DNA of 64,000 nucleotides from NCBI GenBank assembly GCA_030431055.1, contig JAUIJA010000004.1, positions 62,001-126,000 of the forward strand, read 5' to 3'. The translations under genes were made by a program, and so were the position numbers. This document shows, in pieces, positions 54,763 to 63,370 of the stretch. This stretch comes from Bacteroidia bacterium. GTDB taxonomy: Bacteria; Bacteroidota; Bacteroidia; Flavobacteriales; Flavobacteriaceae. Below the pieces are notes generated by a model. That model was not told where the DNA came from. It did no database searches and saw only the letters and a list, made by a program, of their open reading frames with translations. How positions within the stretch are numbered: the stretch's first letter is position 1; each line of letters opens with the position of its first letter.

Positions 54763-55068
54763 ATGAATTTAACACAACAACAGTGGTGGAGTCAGTTTTT
54801 AACTGATGAAAAAGGAGTAATTATTGACGTTAGAACAGAAGATGAAGTTAATAATGGTAAAATTCCTGGTTCAATAAACATTGATATTTTTAAAGGTCAA
54901 GGCTTTATATATAAAATTGACGAATTAGATAAGAAAAAAAATTATTATGTGTATTGTGCTGCAGGTGCAAGGAGTGCAAATGCATGTAATATAATGAAGG
55001 AATTAGGTTTTGAAAATACATTCAATTTAGCAGGTGGCTTTTCAGAATGGGATGGACCAATGGAATAA
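54763..55068 (+). CDS. Rhodanese-like domain protein
   Basis: A 101-residue single rhodanese domain: IDVRTEDEVNNGKIPGSINI, then the active-site loop VYCAAGARSANACNIMKELG with the catalytic Cys (about residue 66), then FNLAGGFSEWDGP. It transfers sulfane sulfur to thiophilic acceptors in the cytosol. It is divergent from marR across the palindrome at 54676-54695, so it may share its control. TAAATTTG precedes it as a possible -7 element. It ends at a terminator. Confidence 0.88.
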   Translation: MNLTQQQWWSQFLTDEKGVIIDVRTEDEVNNGKIPGSINIDIFKGQGFIYKIDELDKKKNYYVYCAAGARSANACNIMKELGFENTFNLAGGFSEWDGPME

Positions 55069-55070
55069 AT

Positions 55071-55104
55071 AAAAAAAGAGCAATTTAAAAATTGCTCTTT
55101 TTTT
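55071..55104. terminator. Bidirectional intrinsic terminator
   Basis: GAGCAATT (55078-55085), TAAA loop, AATTGCTC (55090-55097) with A and T runs between the convergent rhodanese and Crp/Fnr genes. Confidence 0.85.
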
Positions 55105-55783
55105 ATTCTGATAATCTTTTTAATTGATTTCTGTCTTTTAAAGCTATTTTTTTTCCAATTAATTCAATCCAACCATTTTTCTTAAATTCTGATAATAACC
55201 GAATACAACTTTCAGTTGCGGTTCCTATCATTCCAGCAAGTTCTTCTCTTGTTAATTGAATGCGTAGCGTTCCGTCTTCATTTTCTCCATAATTTGTTTC
55301 TAAAAACAATAAGGTTTCTGCCAAACGTTCTTTTACAGTTTTTTGTGCCATAGAAACCATATGATCATTAGAATCTTTTAAATCACCACAAATGGTTTTC
55401 ATAACTTCCATAGAGAATTGATTATTCGTATTGAAGAAAGCCATGACTTCCTGTTTAGGAATAAAACAAACATCCATATCATCAAGAGCGGTAGCACTTA
55501 AATTTGTAGGTTCATCACTAATCATTGAGCGTTGGCCTAGAAGTTCGCCAGATGAAACTAATTTTACAATTTGATCTTTTCCGTTTGCACTTAGCTTAGA
55601 AAGTTTGCAAACACCATCTTTAATACAAAATATTCCATTAATTGATTCACCTTCTTCAAAAATAGGTTCACCTTTTTTTATTGTATATGAAGTTTTACAA
55701 CCTGCAAGTTTTATTAATTCATCTTTTTTTAAGGCTTTAAGAGAACTTAATTCTCTTACTATACATTGCTCACACTTACTCAT
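55103..55783 (-). CDS. Crp/Fnr family transcriptional regulator
   Basis: A 226-residue regulator with an N-terminal cyclic-nucleotide-binding-like beta-barrel (TIKKGEPIFEEGESINGIFC, about residues 30-115), a long dimerisation helix, and a helix-turn-helix (LTREELAGMIGTATESCIRL). The recognition helix keeps the Glu-x3-Arg pair (E-S-C-I-R) that reads TGA half-sites in Fnr and Crp. The N-terminus begins MSKCEQC with further cysteines near residue 29 and inside the barrel, so an Fnr-like Fe-S cluster or thiol switch is possible. I start at 55783; upstream residues are not family-like. It is divergent from ccoI, and Fnr-like boxes precede ccoI and ccoS, so it probably controls the cbb3 oxidase genes in low oxygen. 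TATATTTG (55813-55806, minus strand) is its likely -7 element. Confidence 0.88.
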   Translation of the reverse strand: MSKCEQCIVRELSSLKALKKDELIKLAGCKTSYTIKKGEPIFEEGESINGIFCIKDGVCKLSKLSANGKDQIVKLVSSGELLGQRSMISDEPTNLSATALDDMDVCFIPKQEVMAFFNTNNQFSMEVMKTICGDLKDSNDHMVSMAQKTVKERLAETLLFLETNYGENEDGTLRIQLTREELAGMIGTATESCIRLLSEFKKNGWIELIGKKIALKDRNQLKRLSE

Positions 55784-55821
55784 ACGATTTGGCAAAGAAT
55801 TTTTACAAATATAATTAAAGT

Positions 55822-55865
55822 ATGACAAATATCATATATAAAAGCCGTAACTTGTATAACCTTTG
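55822..55865 (+). promoter_or_regulatory. Fnr-like box and promoter of ccoI
   Basis: ATGACAAATATCAT (55822-55835) fits the TGAY-N4-RTCA Fnr/Crp pattern. The -7-like element AACCTTTG (55858-55865) is centred exactly 33 bases from the box centre, the same as upstream of ccoS. This gives a class II activator position near -42. The box also lies about 19 bases upstream of the minus-strand -7 element of the regulator gene itself, suitable for negative autoregulation. Confidence 0.65.
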
Positions 55866-55887
55866 TAACAGGTAAAAAGAGCAAATT

Positions 55888-58263
55888 ATGGATACAAAAC
55901 ATTGTTTCCATTGTGGTAATGAAATAGCCCCAAAAGATGATGTAATTTTTGATGATAAACACTTTTGTTGCGTTGGTTGTAAAACAGTTTATGAAATTTT
56001 CAGCCAAAACGATTTAAGTTGTTATTACGATTTTCAAAACGCACCAGGAGCAACACCACAAGACATTAAAGGGAAATATGATTTTTTAGATAATGAAGAA
56101 ATTGTTGAGAAGTTACTCGAATTCAACGAAGATAAAACTGCTATAGTTTCTTTAGATATTCCCCATATACATTGCAGTTCGTGTATTTGGATTTTAGAAA
56201 ATTTACAACGTTTACAAAACGGTATAATTACTTCGCAAGTTAACTTTCCGCAAAAAAAAGTTAGAATTACTTATAATAAAAATACAGTTTCTCTTAAAGA
56301 AATAGTGTATTTATTGAGTTCAATTGGATATGAACCTTATATTAGTTTAGAAAATTACGAATCGGGTAAAAAAGAAGTCGATCGTAGTTTAATTTATAAA
56401 GTAGGAATTGCATTCTTTTGTTTTGGAAACATTATGTTGCTTTCATTTCCAGAATATTTTGAAGTTGATGAATTCTGGATTGATCAATACAAACCATTTT
56501 TTAGATGGTTAATTTTTTTCTTGGCTTTACCGTCGTTTTTATATTCTGCAATTGATTATTATAAATCAGCTTATAAAGGAATTCGTTCTGGAATTTTAAA
56601 TATTGATATTCCCATTGCGTTAGGAATTATTGTAATGTTCGTAAGAAGTACTATCGATATTGTAATGGATTACGGGCAAGGATTTTTTGATAGTTTAACC
56701 GGTTTAGTTTTCTTTATGCTTTTAGGGAAATTATTCCAACAAAAAACTTATAGTTTTCTGTCATTTGAACGCGATTATAAATCATATTTTCCTATTGCTA
56801 TTACAAGAATTACAAAAGAAGGAAAAGAAGAACAAGCTCAGGTTTATGATATCGAAAAAGGCGATAGATTGTTAATTAGAAACCAAGAGTTAATTCCGGT
56901 TGATGGAATTTTAATTTCGCCAAAATCTTCAATTGATTATAGTTTTGTTACTGGTGAAGAAGTTCCTATTGAGAAGCAATCGGGTAATAAAATTTTCGCT
57001 GGCGGAAAACAATTAGGTTCAACAATAGAGATGGAAGCGTTATTTTCAGTTTCACAAAGTTATTTAACACAATTATGGAGCAATGATGTTTTTCAGAAAA
57101 AAATTGAACAAAAACACAAGACTATTACAGATAAAGTAAGTAGATATTTTACACCAATTTTATTGGCTGTAGCGGTTATAGTTTTAATATTTTGGTTATT
57201 TATAGATACATACGAAGCATTTAACGTTTTTACCGCAGTTTTAATCGTTGCTTGTCCGTGTGCATTAGCACTTACAGCTCCGTTTGCTTTAGGAAATGTA
57301 TTGCGAATCATGGGTCGGAAGAAATTTTATTTGAAAAATGCTATCGTAATAGAACAATTGGCTAAAGTAAACACTATCGTTTTTGATAAAACAGGAACAA
57401 TTACAACTAATAAAAAGACTGCAATTATTTATGATGGAAACGAACTTTCTAAAGATGAAATTTTACTTCTAAAGAATACTTTGCGAGGTTCAAACCATCC
57501 TTTAAGCAGACGATTGTATGATTTTTTGCCAGAAGTTGAAAAGATTAATGTGGTTTCATTTGAAGAAATTACAGGAAAAGGAGTTGTAGCAACCTTTAAT
57601 GAAGGACAAGTAAAATTAGGTTCATCGAGTTTTGTTGATACTTTTAGCGAAACTTCACATAAGAAAACAAAAGTTCATATTGAAATAAACGGAAATTACA
57701 AAGGAAATTATGTCTTTAGTAATCAATATCGTGTAGGTTTAAGTGAGCTTTTTGAATCATTGTCAGAAAAATATGAAGTAAAAGTACTTTCTGGAGATAA
57801 TGAAGGTGAAAGACCAATTCTTGAAAAATTATTGCCTAAAAATACAGAGTTAGTTTTCAACCAAAAACCAGAACAGAAGCTACAATTTATAGAAACTTTA
57901 CAAAAGCAAGGTAAGAATGTAATGATGGTTGGAGATGGTTTAAACGATGCAGGAGCTTTGGCTCAAAGTAATGTTGGAATTGCAATTTCAGAAAATGTAA
58001 ATGTTTTCTCTCCAGCTTGTGATGGAATTTTAGATGCTACAAAATTTTCAAAAATTGATTATTTTATGAAGTATTCTAAAAATGCTATGAAAACAATTTA
58101 TATGAGTTTTGGGTTATCATTACTATATAATGTTATTGGGTTATCATTTGCAATAACAGGAAATTTATCACCATTAGTTGCTGCAATTATAATGCCTTTA
58201 AGTTCGATTACTGTAGTAAGTTTTGTAACGATTATCACAAATATATTTTCAAAAAGTAAATAA
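55888..58263 (+). CDS. ccoI: Copper-type P1B ATPase for cbb3 oxidase assembly
   Basis: A 791-residue inner-membrane P-type ATPase. An N-terminal cysteine-rich domain (CFHCGNEI, CCVGCKTVYEIF; PF12156-type) is followed by a heavy-metal-associated domain with HCSSCIWILENL. Eight membrane helices follow, with the ion-binding CPCALALTAPFALG. The phosphorylation site is VFDKTGTITTNKK, and the hinge is MVGDGLNDAGALAQSNVGIA. With ccoS, ccoN and ccoG nearby this is the CcoI/FixI exporter that delivers copper to the oxidase, not a detoxifying CopA. An Fnr-like box lies upstream. Confidence 0.92.
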   Translation: MDTKHCFHCGNEIAPKDDVIFDDKHFCCVGCKTVYEIFSQNDLSCYYDFQNAPGATPQDIKGKYDFLDNEEIVEKLLEFNEDKTAIVSLDIPHIHCSSCIWILENLQRLQNGIITSQVNFPQKKVRITYNKNTVSLKEIVYLLSSIGYEPYISLENYESGKKEVDRSLIYKVGIAFFCFGNIMLLSFPEYFEVDEFWIDQYKPFFRWLIFFLALPSFLYSAIDYYKSAYKGIRSGILNIDIPIALGIIVMFVRSTIDIVMDYGQGFFDSLTGLVFFMLLGKLFQQKTYSFLSFERDYKSYFPIAITRITKEGKEEQAQVYDIEKGDRLLIRNQELIPVDGILISPKSSIDYSFVTGEEVPIEKQSGNKIFAGGKQLGSTIEMEALFSVSQSYLTQLWSNDVFQKKIEQKHKTITDKVSRYFTPILLAVAVIVLIFWLFIDTYEAFNVFTAVLIVACPCALALTAPFALGNVLRIMGRKKFYLKNAIVIEQLAKVNTIVFDKTGTITTNKKTAIIYDGNELSKDEILLLKNTLRGSNHPLSRRLYDFLPEVEKINVVSFEEITGKGVVATFNEGQVKLGSSSFVDTFSETSHKKTKVHIEINGNYKGNYVFSNQYRVGLSELFESLSEKYEVKVLSGDNEGERPILEKLLPKNTELVFNQKPEQKLQFIETLQKQGKNVMMVGDGLNDAGALAQSNVGIAISENVNVFSPACDGILDATKFSKIDYFMKYSKNAMKTIYMSFGLSLLYNVIGLSFAITGNLSPLVAAIIMPLSSITVVSFVTIITNIFSKSK

Positions 58264-58284
58264 TTTTAACTAATTTTAACAAGT

Positions 58285-58328
58285 ATGACAAAAGTCATAT
58301 TTTTTAGAAGGCTTCAGTAATAACTTTG
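58285..58328 (+). promoter_or_regulatory. Fnr-like box and promoter of ccoS-ccoNO
   Basis: ATGACAAAAGTCAT (58285-58298) is a palindromic TGAC-N4-GTCA box. TAACTTTG (58321-58328) is a perfect TAnnTTTG element whose centre lies 33 bases downstream. The -7 element is also inside the loop of TTCAGTAA (58313-58320)/TTACTGAA (58329-58336). The flanks AGTATGACAAA and TCATAT are identical to those of the ccoI box. Confidence 0.7.
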
Positions 58329-58351
58329 TTACTGAAATAGAAATTTTAGGA

Positions 58352-58549
58352 ATGAGCGTAATTTATCTATTAATAACAGTAAGTATAATCGTAGCTATAA
58401 TCTTTTTAGTAGCTTTTATTAGTGCTGTTAGAACAGGACAATATGATGATGATTATACACCTTCAGTCAGAATGCTTTTTGACGATGAAGTAAAGAAAAA
58501 CCCTAATAAATTAATACAAACACAAAAAGAGAAACAAAAATCAATCTAA
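58352..58549 (+). CDS. ccoS: cbb3-type cytochrome oxidase assembly protein CcoS
   Basis: A 65-residue protein with one membrane helix (YLLITVSIIVAIIFLVAFIS) and the family motif AVRTGQYDDDYTPSVRMLFD. CcoS is needed for cofactor insertion into the oxidase. The start of ccoNO lies 2 bases after its stop. The position after ccoI matches other flavobacterial loci. Confidence 0.88.
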   Translation: MSVIYLLITVSIIVAIIFLVAFISAVRTGQYDDDYTPSVRMLFDDEVKKNPNKLIQTQKEKQKSI

Positions 58550-58551
58550 TT

Positions 58552-60729
58552 ATGGAGATGCAACAATTTTATTATGACAACAAAATTGTAAGAAACTTCT
58601 TGTATGCCTCAATTGCATTCGGTGTCATCGGAATGCTTGTAGGTTTAACAGTTGCGTTCTTTTATTTGTTCCCGAACATGACCGATGGTATTGCTTGGTT
58701 AAGTTATGGGCGCTTACGACCATTACATACAAATGCTGTAATTTTTGCTTTTGTTGGTAATGCTGTTTTTGCTGGAGCTTATTACTCAATGCAGCGGTTG
58801 CTGAAAGCAAGAATGTATAGCAATTTTTTAAGCCAATTAAATTTTTGGGGATGGCAATTAATCATCCTTGGAGCAGCAATAACATTACCATTAGGTATAA
58901 CTTCATCAAAAGAATATGCTGAACTAGAATGGCCATTTGATATTGCCATAGCGATAGTGTGGGTTGCCTTTGGTATCAATATGATTGGTACAATTTTAAA
59001 AAGAAGAGAACGTCATATTTATGTTGCTATTTGGTTTTATTTAGCCACTTTTATTGCAGTTGCATTACTTCATATTTTTAACAATATTGAAATTCCAGTT
59101 TCATTAACTAAAAGTTACTCTGTTTATGCAGGAGTTCAAGATGCTTTGGTACAATGGTGGTACGGACATAACGCCGTTGCCTTTTTCCTTACAACACCTT
59201 TCTTGGGGCTAATGTATTATTATGTTCCTAAAGCGGCAAACAGACCTGTATATTCGTATAGATTATCAATTATTCACTTCTGGTCATTAATTTTTATCTA
59301 TATCTGGGCTGGACCACACCACTTGCTATATTCTGCTTTACCTGATTGGGCACAGAATTTAGGAGTTGTATTCTCAATCATGTTAATTGCGCCATCTTGG
59401 GGTGGTATGATCAATGGATTATTAACACTTCGTGGTGTTTGGGATAAAGTTCGTGTAGATCCAGTTTTAAAATTTATGGTTGTTGCTATTACAGGTTATG
59501 GTATGGCAACTTTTGAAGGGCCAATGCTTTCATTGAAAAATGTAAATGCAATTGCTCACTTTACAGATTGGATTGTAGCTCACGTTCACGTTGGAGCACT
59601 TGCTTGGAATGGTTTTATGACTTTTGGTATGATTTATTGGTTAATACCAAGAATGACAAAGACGAAATTATTCTCTCAAAAATTAGCAAATTTCCATTTC
59701 TGGATTGGAACTTTAGGTATTGTTTTATATACTTTACCAATGTATGTTGCTGGTTTCACACAGGCATTTATGTGGAAACAGTTTAATCCTGATGGTTCTT
59801 TAGTTTATGGTAACTTCCTTGAGACAGTTACTCAAATTATTCCAATGCATTGGATGAGAGCGATGGGTGGTACATTGTATTTTATTGGAATCTTGACTTT
59901 AGTTTATAATGTTTATAAAACAGTTAAAGCAGGTTCTGCAGTTGAAGATGAGTTGGCTGAAGCTCCAGCATTAGCAAAAATCTCTAAGTATCAGTTAAAA
60001 GGCGAAACTTGGCACTCATGGTTAGAAAGACGACCAGTTCAATTTACTTTATTAACAACTCTAGCGGTAGCTATTGGTGGTATTATTCAAATTGTACCAA
60101 TGTTAGTTGTGAAATCTAATATTCCTACGATAGCGAGTGTAAAACCTTATACACCACTTGAATTACAAGGTAGAGATTTATATATCCGAGAAGGTTGTAA
60201 TAACTGTCACTCTCAATTAGTACGTCCGTTCCGTTCAGAAGTTAAACGTTATGGAGAATATTCTAAATCAGGAGAATATGTATACGATCATCCATTCTTA
60301 TGGGGTTCTAAACGTACTGGACCAGATTTACATAGACTAGGAGGTAAGTATAATGATAACTGGCATTTTAATCACATGTATGATCCACAAAGTACATCGC
60401 CAGGTTCAATTATGCCAGGTTATAAATGGATGTATGCAAATAAAGCAATGGATCATTCACTTATTCAAAAGAAAATGGAAGTTATGCAAACTTTAGGAGT
60501 TCCATATACTGATGAGGAAGTTGCAAACGCACATCAAAGTATAGACGAACAAGCAGCTCAAATTGAAGAAAACCTTCATGCTGATCCTGATTTTGTTAAA
60601 GCTTATGAAGAAAGTAAGAAAAATGCAGCAACTAGAGGAGAAGAGTTTGTTCCTATGAAAGATAGAGAAATTGTTGCGCTAATTGCTTACTTACAACGTT
60701 TAGGAACTGATATTAAAGTAAAAAAATAG
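58552..60729 (+). CDS. ccoNO: cbb3-type cytochrome c oxidase subunits I/II fusion (CcoNO)
   Basis: A 725-residue fusion of CcoN and CcoO, common in Bacteroidota. The CcoN part (about residues 1-480) has twelve or so membrane helices with the heme and CuB histidines in LRPLHTNAVIFAFVGNA, WWYGHNAVAFFLTTPFLG, WAGPHHLLYSALPDW and DWIVAHVHVGALAWNGF. A membrane helix about 500-525 links to the CcoO part, which carries a single heme c site, REGCNNCHSQLVRPF (about residue 550), with the Met ligand in SPGSIMPGYKWM. It reduces oxygen to water at high affinity and pumps protons. Genes for CcoQ and CcoP follow. Confidence 0.93.
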   Translation: MEMQQFYYDNKIVRNFLYASIAFGVIGMLVGLTVAFFYLFPNMTDGIAWLSYGRLRPLHTNAVIFAFVGNAVFAGAYYSMQRLLKARMYSNFLSQLNFWGWQLIILGAAITLPLGITSSKEYAELEWPFDIAIAIVWVAFGINMIGTILKRRERHIYVAIWFYLATFIAVALLHIFNNIEIPVSLTKSYSVYAGVQDALVQWWYGHNAVAFFLTTPFLGLMYYYVPKAANRPVYSYRLSIIHFWSLIFIYIWAGPHHLLYSALPDWAQNLGVVFSIMLIAPSWGGMINGLLTLRGVWDKVRVDPVLKFMVVAITGYGMATFEGPMLSLKNVNAIAHFTDWIVAHVHVGALAWNGFMTFGMIYWLIPRMTKTKLFSQKLANFHFWIGTLGIVLYTLPMYVAGFTQAFMWKQFNPDGSLVYGNFLETVTQIIPMHWMRAMGGTLYFIGILTLVYNVYKTVKAGSAVEDELAEAPALAKISKYQLKGETWHSWLERRPVQFTLLTTLAVAIGGIIQIVPMLVVKSNIPTIASVKPYTPLELQGRDLYIREGCNNCHSQLVRPFRSEVKRYGEYSKSGEYVYDHPFLWGSKRTGPDLHRLGGKYNDNWHFNHMYDPQSTSPGSIMPGYKWMYANKAMDHSLIQKKMEVMQTLGVPYTDEEVANAHQSIDEQAAQIEENLHADPDFVKAYEESKKNAATRGEEFVPMKDREIVALIAYLQRLGTDIKVKK

Positions 60730-60733
60730 CATC

Positions 60734-60907
60734 ATGTTAAAGTTTGTAAAACATAATTTGGAAACCATAACAGATGTTGAGGTTTATCCTATAATATCAT
60801 TGACAATTTTCTTTACCATATTTATTGTATTCATAGTTTGGGCAATGACATATAGTAAAGATAGAATTAAAGAATTAAGTGATTTACCTTTTAAAGAAGA
60901 AAACTAA
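60734..60907 (+). CDS. ccoQ: CcoQ-like small oxidase subunit
   Basis: A 57-residue protein with one membrane helix (PIISLTIFFTIFIVFIVWAM) and a charged C-terminus (SKDRIKELSDLPFKEEN), 4 bases after ccoNO and 12 before ccoP. The position, size and the Asp/Pro-rich ending match CcoQ, the small stabilising subunit of cbb3 oxidase. Sequence similarity across CcoQ proteins is weak, so the call leans on context. Confidence 0.8.
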   Translation: MLKFVKHNLETITDVEVYPIISLTIFFTIFIVFIVWAMTYSKDRIKELSDLPFKEEN

Positions 60908-60919
60908 AAACGTAAAAAA

Positions 60920-61858
60920 ATGAAAAAATTAATTCCAGCATATGTAAGAGTTCCATTAATCTTTGCTATAGTTATGGCAGGAATGGAATACTTTATAGAT
61001 TCGGGTGAAAAACCTGCATTTATTGAATATCCAATGGTGGCTTTATTTTTAGGAGTATTTTTATTCTTATTGGTAGCTATTGAGATTGTTGTAAGTGCAG
61101 TTGATAAAGTAACTTATCATTTACTGTCAGATGAGCAGAAAAAACAATTAGAAGAAGCGCAGTCGGTATCTTTTTCAGATAGTAAATTAATGAAAATGTT
61201 AACACGCTCTAAAGACATCGATCATGAAGAAGATGTAATGTTAGATCATGATTATGATGGAATAAAAGAGCTAGACAATGTATTGCCGCCTTGGTGGGTA
61301 GGGTTGTTTTATATTACTGTAATTTTTGCAGTTGTGTATTTGGTTCGTTTCCATATTGTTGGCGATTATACTCAAGATGAAGAGTTTATTGCAGAAATGG
61401 AACAAAAAGATAAAGAAGTACAAGAGTATTTAAAAAATGCACCAGACTTAATGAATGCAGAAAGCGCTACATTTTTAGCGGATGATGCTTCACTTTCAGA
61501 AGGTAAAGCTATTTTTACTACTAACTGTGTTGCCTGTCACAAAGCTGATGGTGGTGGTTCAATTGGACCTAATTTAACAGATGAATATTGGATTTTAGGT
61601 GGCGGAATTAAAAATGTATTCACTACAATTTCCGAAGGTGGTAGATCAGGAAAAGGTATGGTGCCTTGGAAAGAGAGTTTAAAGCCTACAGAAATTCAAA
61701 AAGTTGCTAGTTATGTTTTATCTCTTCAAGGAACAAATCCAGAAGGTGGAAAAGATCCAGAGGGAGATAAATGGGTTGAAGAAGGAGCTGTTAAAGAAGA
61801 AACACCTAAAGAAGATGTTGTAACAGAAACAGTTATAGACTCACTCAAAACAGAATAA
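60920..61858 (+). CDS. ccoP: cbb3 oxidase subunit III, single-heme CcoP
   Basis: A 312-residue membrane-anchored cytochrome c. Two N-terminal helices and the family motif DYDGIKELDNVLPPWWVGLF (about residues 110-130) precede a third helix and a periplasmic cytochrome domain with one heme site, TTNCVACHKADGGGSIGPNL (Cys about 203). The Met ligand is in the KGMVPWKESL segment. Proteobacterial CcoP has two hemes; here only one CxxCH exists. The acidic C-terminus (about 280-312) is typical. It passes electrons to CcoO. Confidence 0.9.
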   Translation: MKKLIPAYVRVPLIFAIVMAGMEYFIDSGEKPAFIEYPMVALFLGVFLFLLVAIEIVVSAVDKVTYHLLSDEQKKQLEEAQSVSFSDSKLMKMLTRSKDIDHEEDVMLDHDYDGIKELDNVLPPWWVGLFYITVIFAVVYLVRFHIVGDYTQDEEFIAEMEQKDKEVQEYLKNAPDLMNAESATFLADDASLSEGKAIFTTNCVACHKADGGGSIGPNLTDEYWILGGGIKNVFTTISEGGRSGKGMVPWKESLKPTEIQKVASYVLSLQGTNPEGGKDPEGDKWVEEGAVKEETPKEDVVTETVIDSLKTE

Positions 61859-61864
61859 ATAATT

Positions 61865-61898
61865 AAAAAAGGATTTGAGTTTACTCAAATCCTTTTTT
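61865..61898 (+). terminator. Intrinsic terminator between ccoP and ccoG
   Basis: GGATTTGAG (61871-61879), 4-base loop, CTCAAATCC (61884-61892), then T6, with an A-run in front. It may limit ccoG-ccoH expression relative to the oxidase subunits. Confidence 0.75.
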
Positions 61899-61916
61899 CT
61901 TCAAAATAAAATCGTT

Positions 61917-63341
61917 ATGTCAACTTCAAATCAACCTGACGAAAGTTTTAGAGATAGTATTGGTACTATAACTAAAGAAGGAAAAAGGAACTATATTGTC
62001 CCTAAAAAACCTTCAGGAAAGTTTTATGATAAAAGAAAGATTTTAAGTTATGTTTTATTAGCATTTCTAATATCTGCACCTTTTATCAAAATAAATGGAA
62101 ATCAATTTCTAATGTTTAATGTGCTAGAAAGGAGATTTAACATTTTTAGTTTTCCGTTTTGGCCTCAAGATTTTCATCTTTTTGTGATATCAATGATTAT
62201 TGGAGTTGTTGGTTTAACATTATTTACGGTTGCATTTGGTAGAATTTTTTGTGGTTGGTTTTGTCCACAGACTATTTTTATGGAAATGGTTTTTCGTAGA
62301 GTAGAGTTTTGGATTGAAGGAGATCGTGGAGCACAAATTCGCTTAAATAAACAAAAATGGGATGCAGTAAAAATAAGAAAGAAAATAACAAAATGGTTTA
62401 TTTTCTTCCTTATTTCTTTTGGAATAGCCAATGTTTTCTTAGCGTATTTAGTAGGAAGTGATGAATTAATCAAAATGGTTACTGAAGGACCAGCCAAAAA
62501 CTTACATACACTTGTTGCATTATTAATTTTTACAGCGGTATTTTATTTTGTTTTTGCGTGGTTTAGAGAACAAGTATGTATTATTGCTTGTCCATATGGA
62601 AGAATGCAAGGAGTACTTTTAGATAACAAATCTATCAATGTAGCATATGACCATGTAAGAGGAGAGGGAGAAAACGGTAGAAAAAAATTTAGAAAAGGAG
62701 AAGATAGAGAAGCGCTTGGTCATGGAGATTGTATCGATTGTAATCAATGTGTAGTTGTTTGTCCAACAGGAATCGATATTCGTAATGGAACGCAATTAGA
62801 ATGTGTTAACTGTACGGCTTGTATAGATGAATGTGATGCTATCATGGAAAAAGTAGGCTTGCCTAAAGGTTTAATTCGTTACGCAAGTGAAGATGAAATT
62901 GTAAACAAAGAGAAGTTTAAATTAACGACTCGAATGAAAGGTTACATTGGCGTACTTTCTGTATTAATTTTGGCTTTAGTAGCAATGCTTTTCATGAGAG
63001 GAGAAGTTGAAGCAACAATTCTACGACTTCCAGGGCAAACTTTTCAGCATAAAGGTGAAAATATAAGTAACATTTTTACATTTAAAGTTGTAAATAAAAC
63101 AGTAAACCAATTAGATAGTATCCATTTTAGATTGAAATCTCCAAAAGGCGAATTAATTCCTGTAGGAAATAAATATATTAGAGTTGGAAAACAAGATTTG
63201 GCACAAGGAAGTTTGTTTATCGAAATTCATCCTGCATTTTTAAAAGGAGATAAAACTAAAATTGAAATTGAAGTTTTAGATGGAGATGAGTTAATTGAAA
63301 CAGTTTCAACTAATTTTCTTGGTCCAAGAAGCTTTAATTAA
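61917..63341 (+). CDS. ccoG: Cytochrome c oxidase accessory protein CcoG
   Basis: A 474-residue membrane iron-sulfur protein (FixG/RdxA family). Five or six helices, the motif FGRIFCGWFCPQTIFMEMVF, then IIACPYGRMQGVLLD and two ferredoxin-type clusters in GDCIDCNQCVVVCPTGIDIR and ECVNCTACIDECDAIME. A C-terminal immunoglobulin-like domain (about 385-474) ends FLGPRSFN. CcoG reduces Cu(II) for CcoI during oxidase assembly. I start at 61917 (MSTSNQPDES); the in-frame codons upstream overlap the terminator. Confidence 0.92.
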   Translation: MSTSNQPDESFRDSIGTITKEGKRNYIVPKKPSGKFYDKRKILSYVLLAFLISAPFIKINGNQFLMFNVLERRFNIFSFPFWPQDFHLFVISMIIGVVGLTLFTVAFGRIFCGWFCPQTIFMEMVFRRVEFWIEGDRGAQIRLNKQKWDAVKIRKKITKWFIFFLISFGIANVFLAYLVGSDELIKMVTEGPAKNLHTLVALLIFTAVFYFVFAWFREQVCIIACPYGRMQGVLLDNKSINVAYDHVRGEGENGRKKFRKGEDREALGHGDCIDCNQCVVVCPTGIDIRNGTQLECVNCTACIDECDAIMEKVGLPKGLIRYASEDEIVNKEKFKLTTRMKGYIGVLSVLILALVAMLFMRGEVEATILRLPGQTFQHKGENISNIFTFKVVNKTVNQLDSIHFRLKSPKGELIPVGNKYIRVGKQDLAQGSLFIEIHPAFLKGDKTKIEIEVLDGDELIETVSTNFLGPRSFN

Positions 63342-63370
63342 AGTATAGTATAAATAGAAAAACATCTTTA

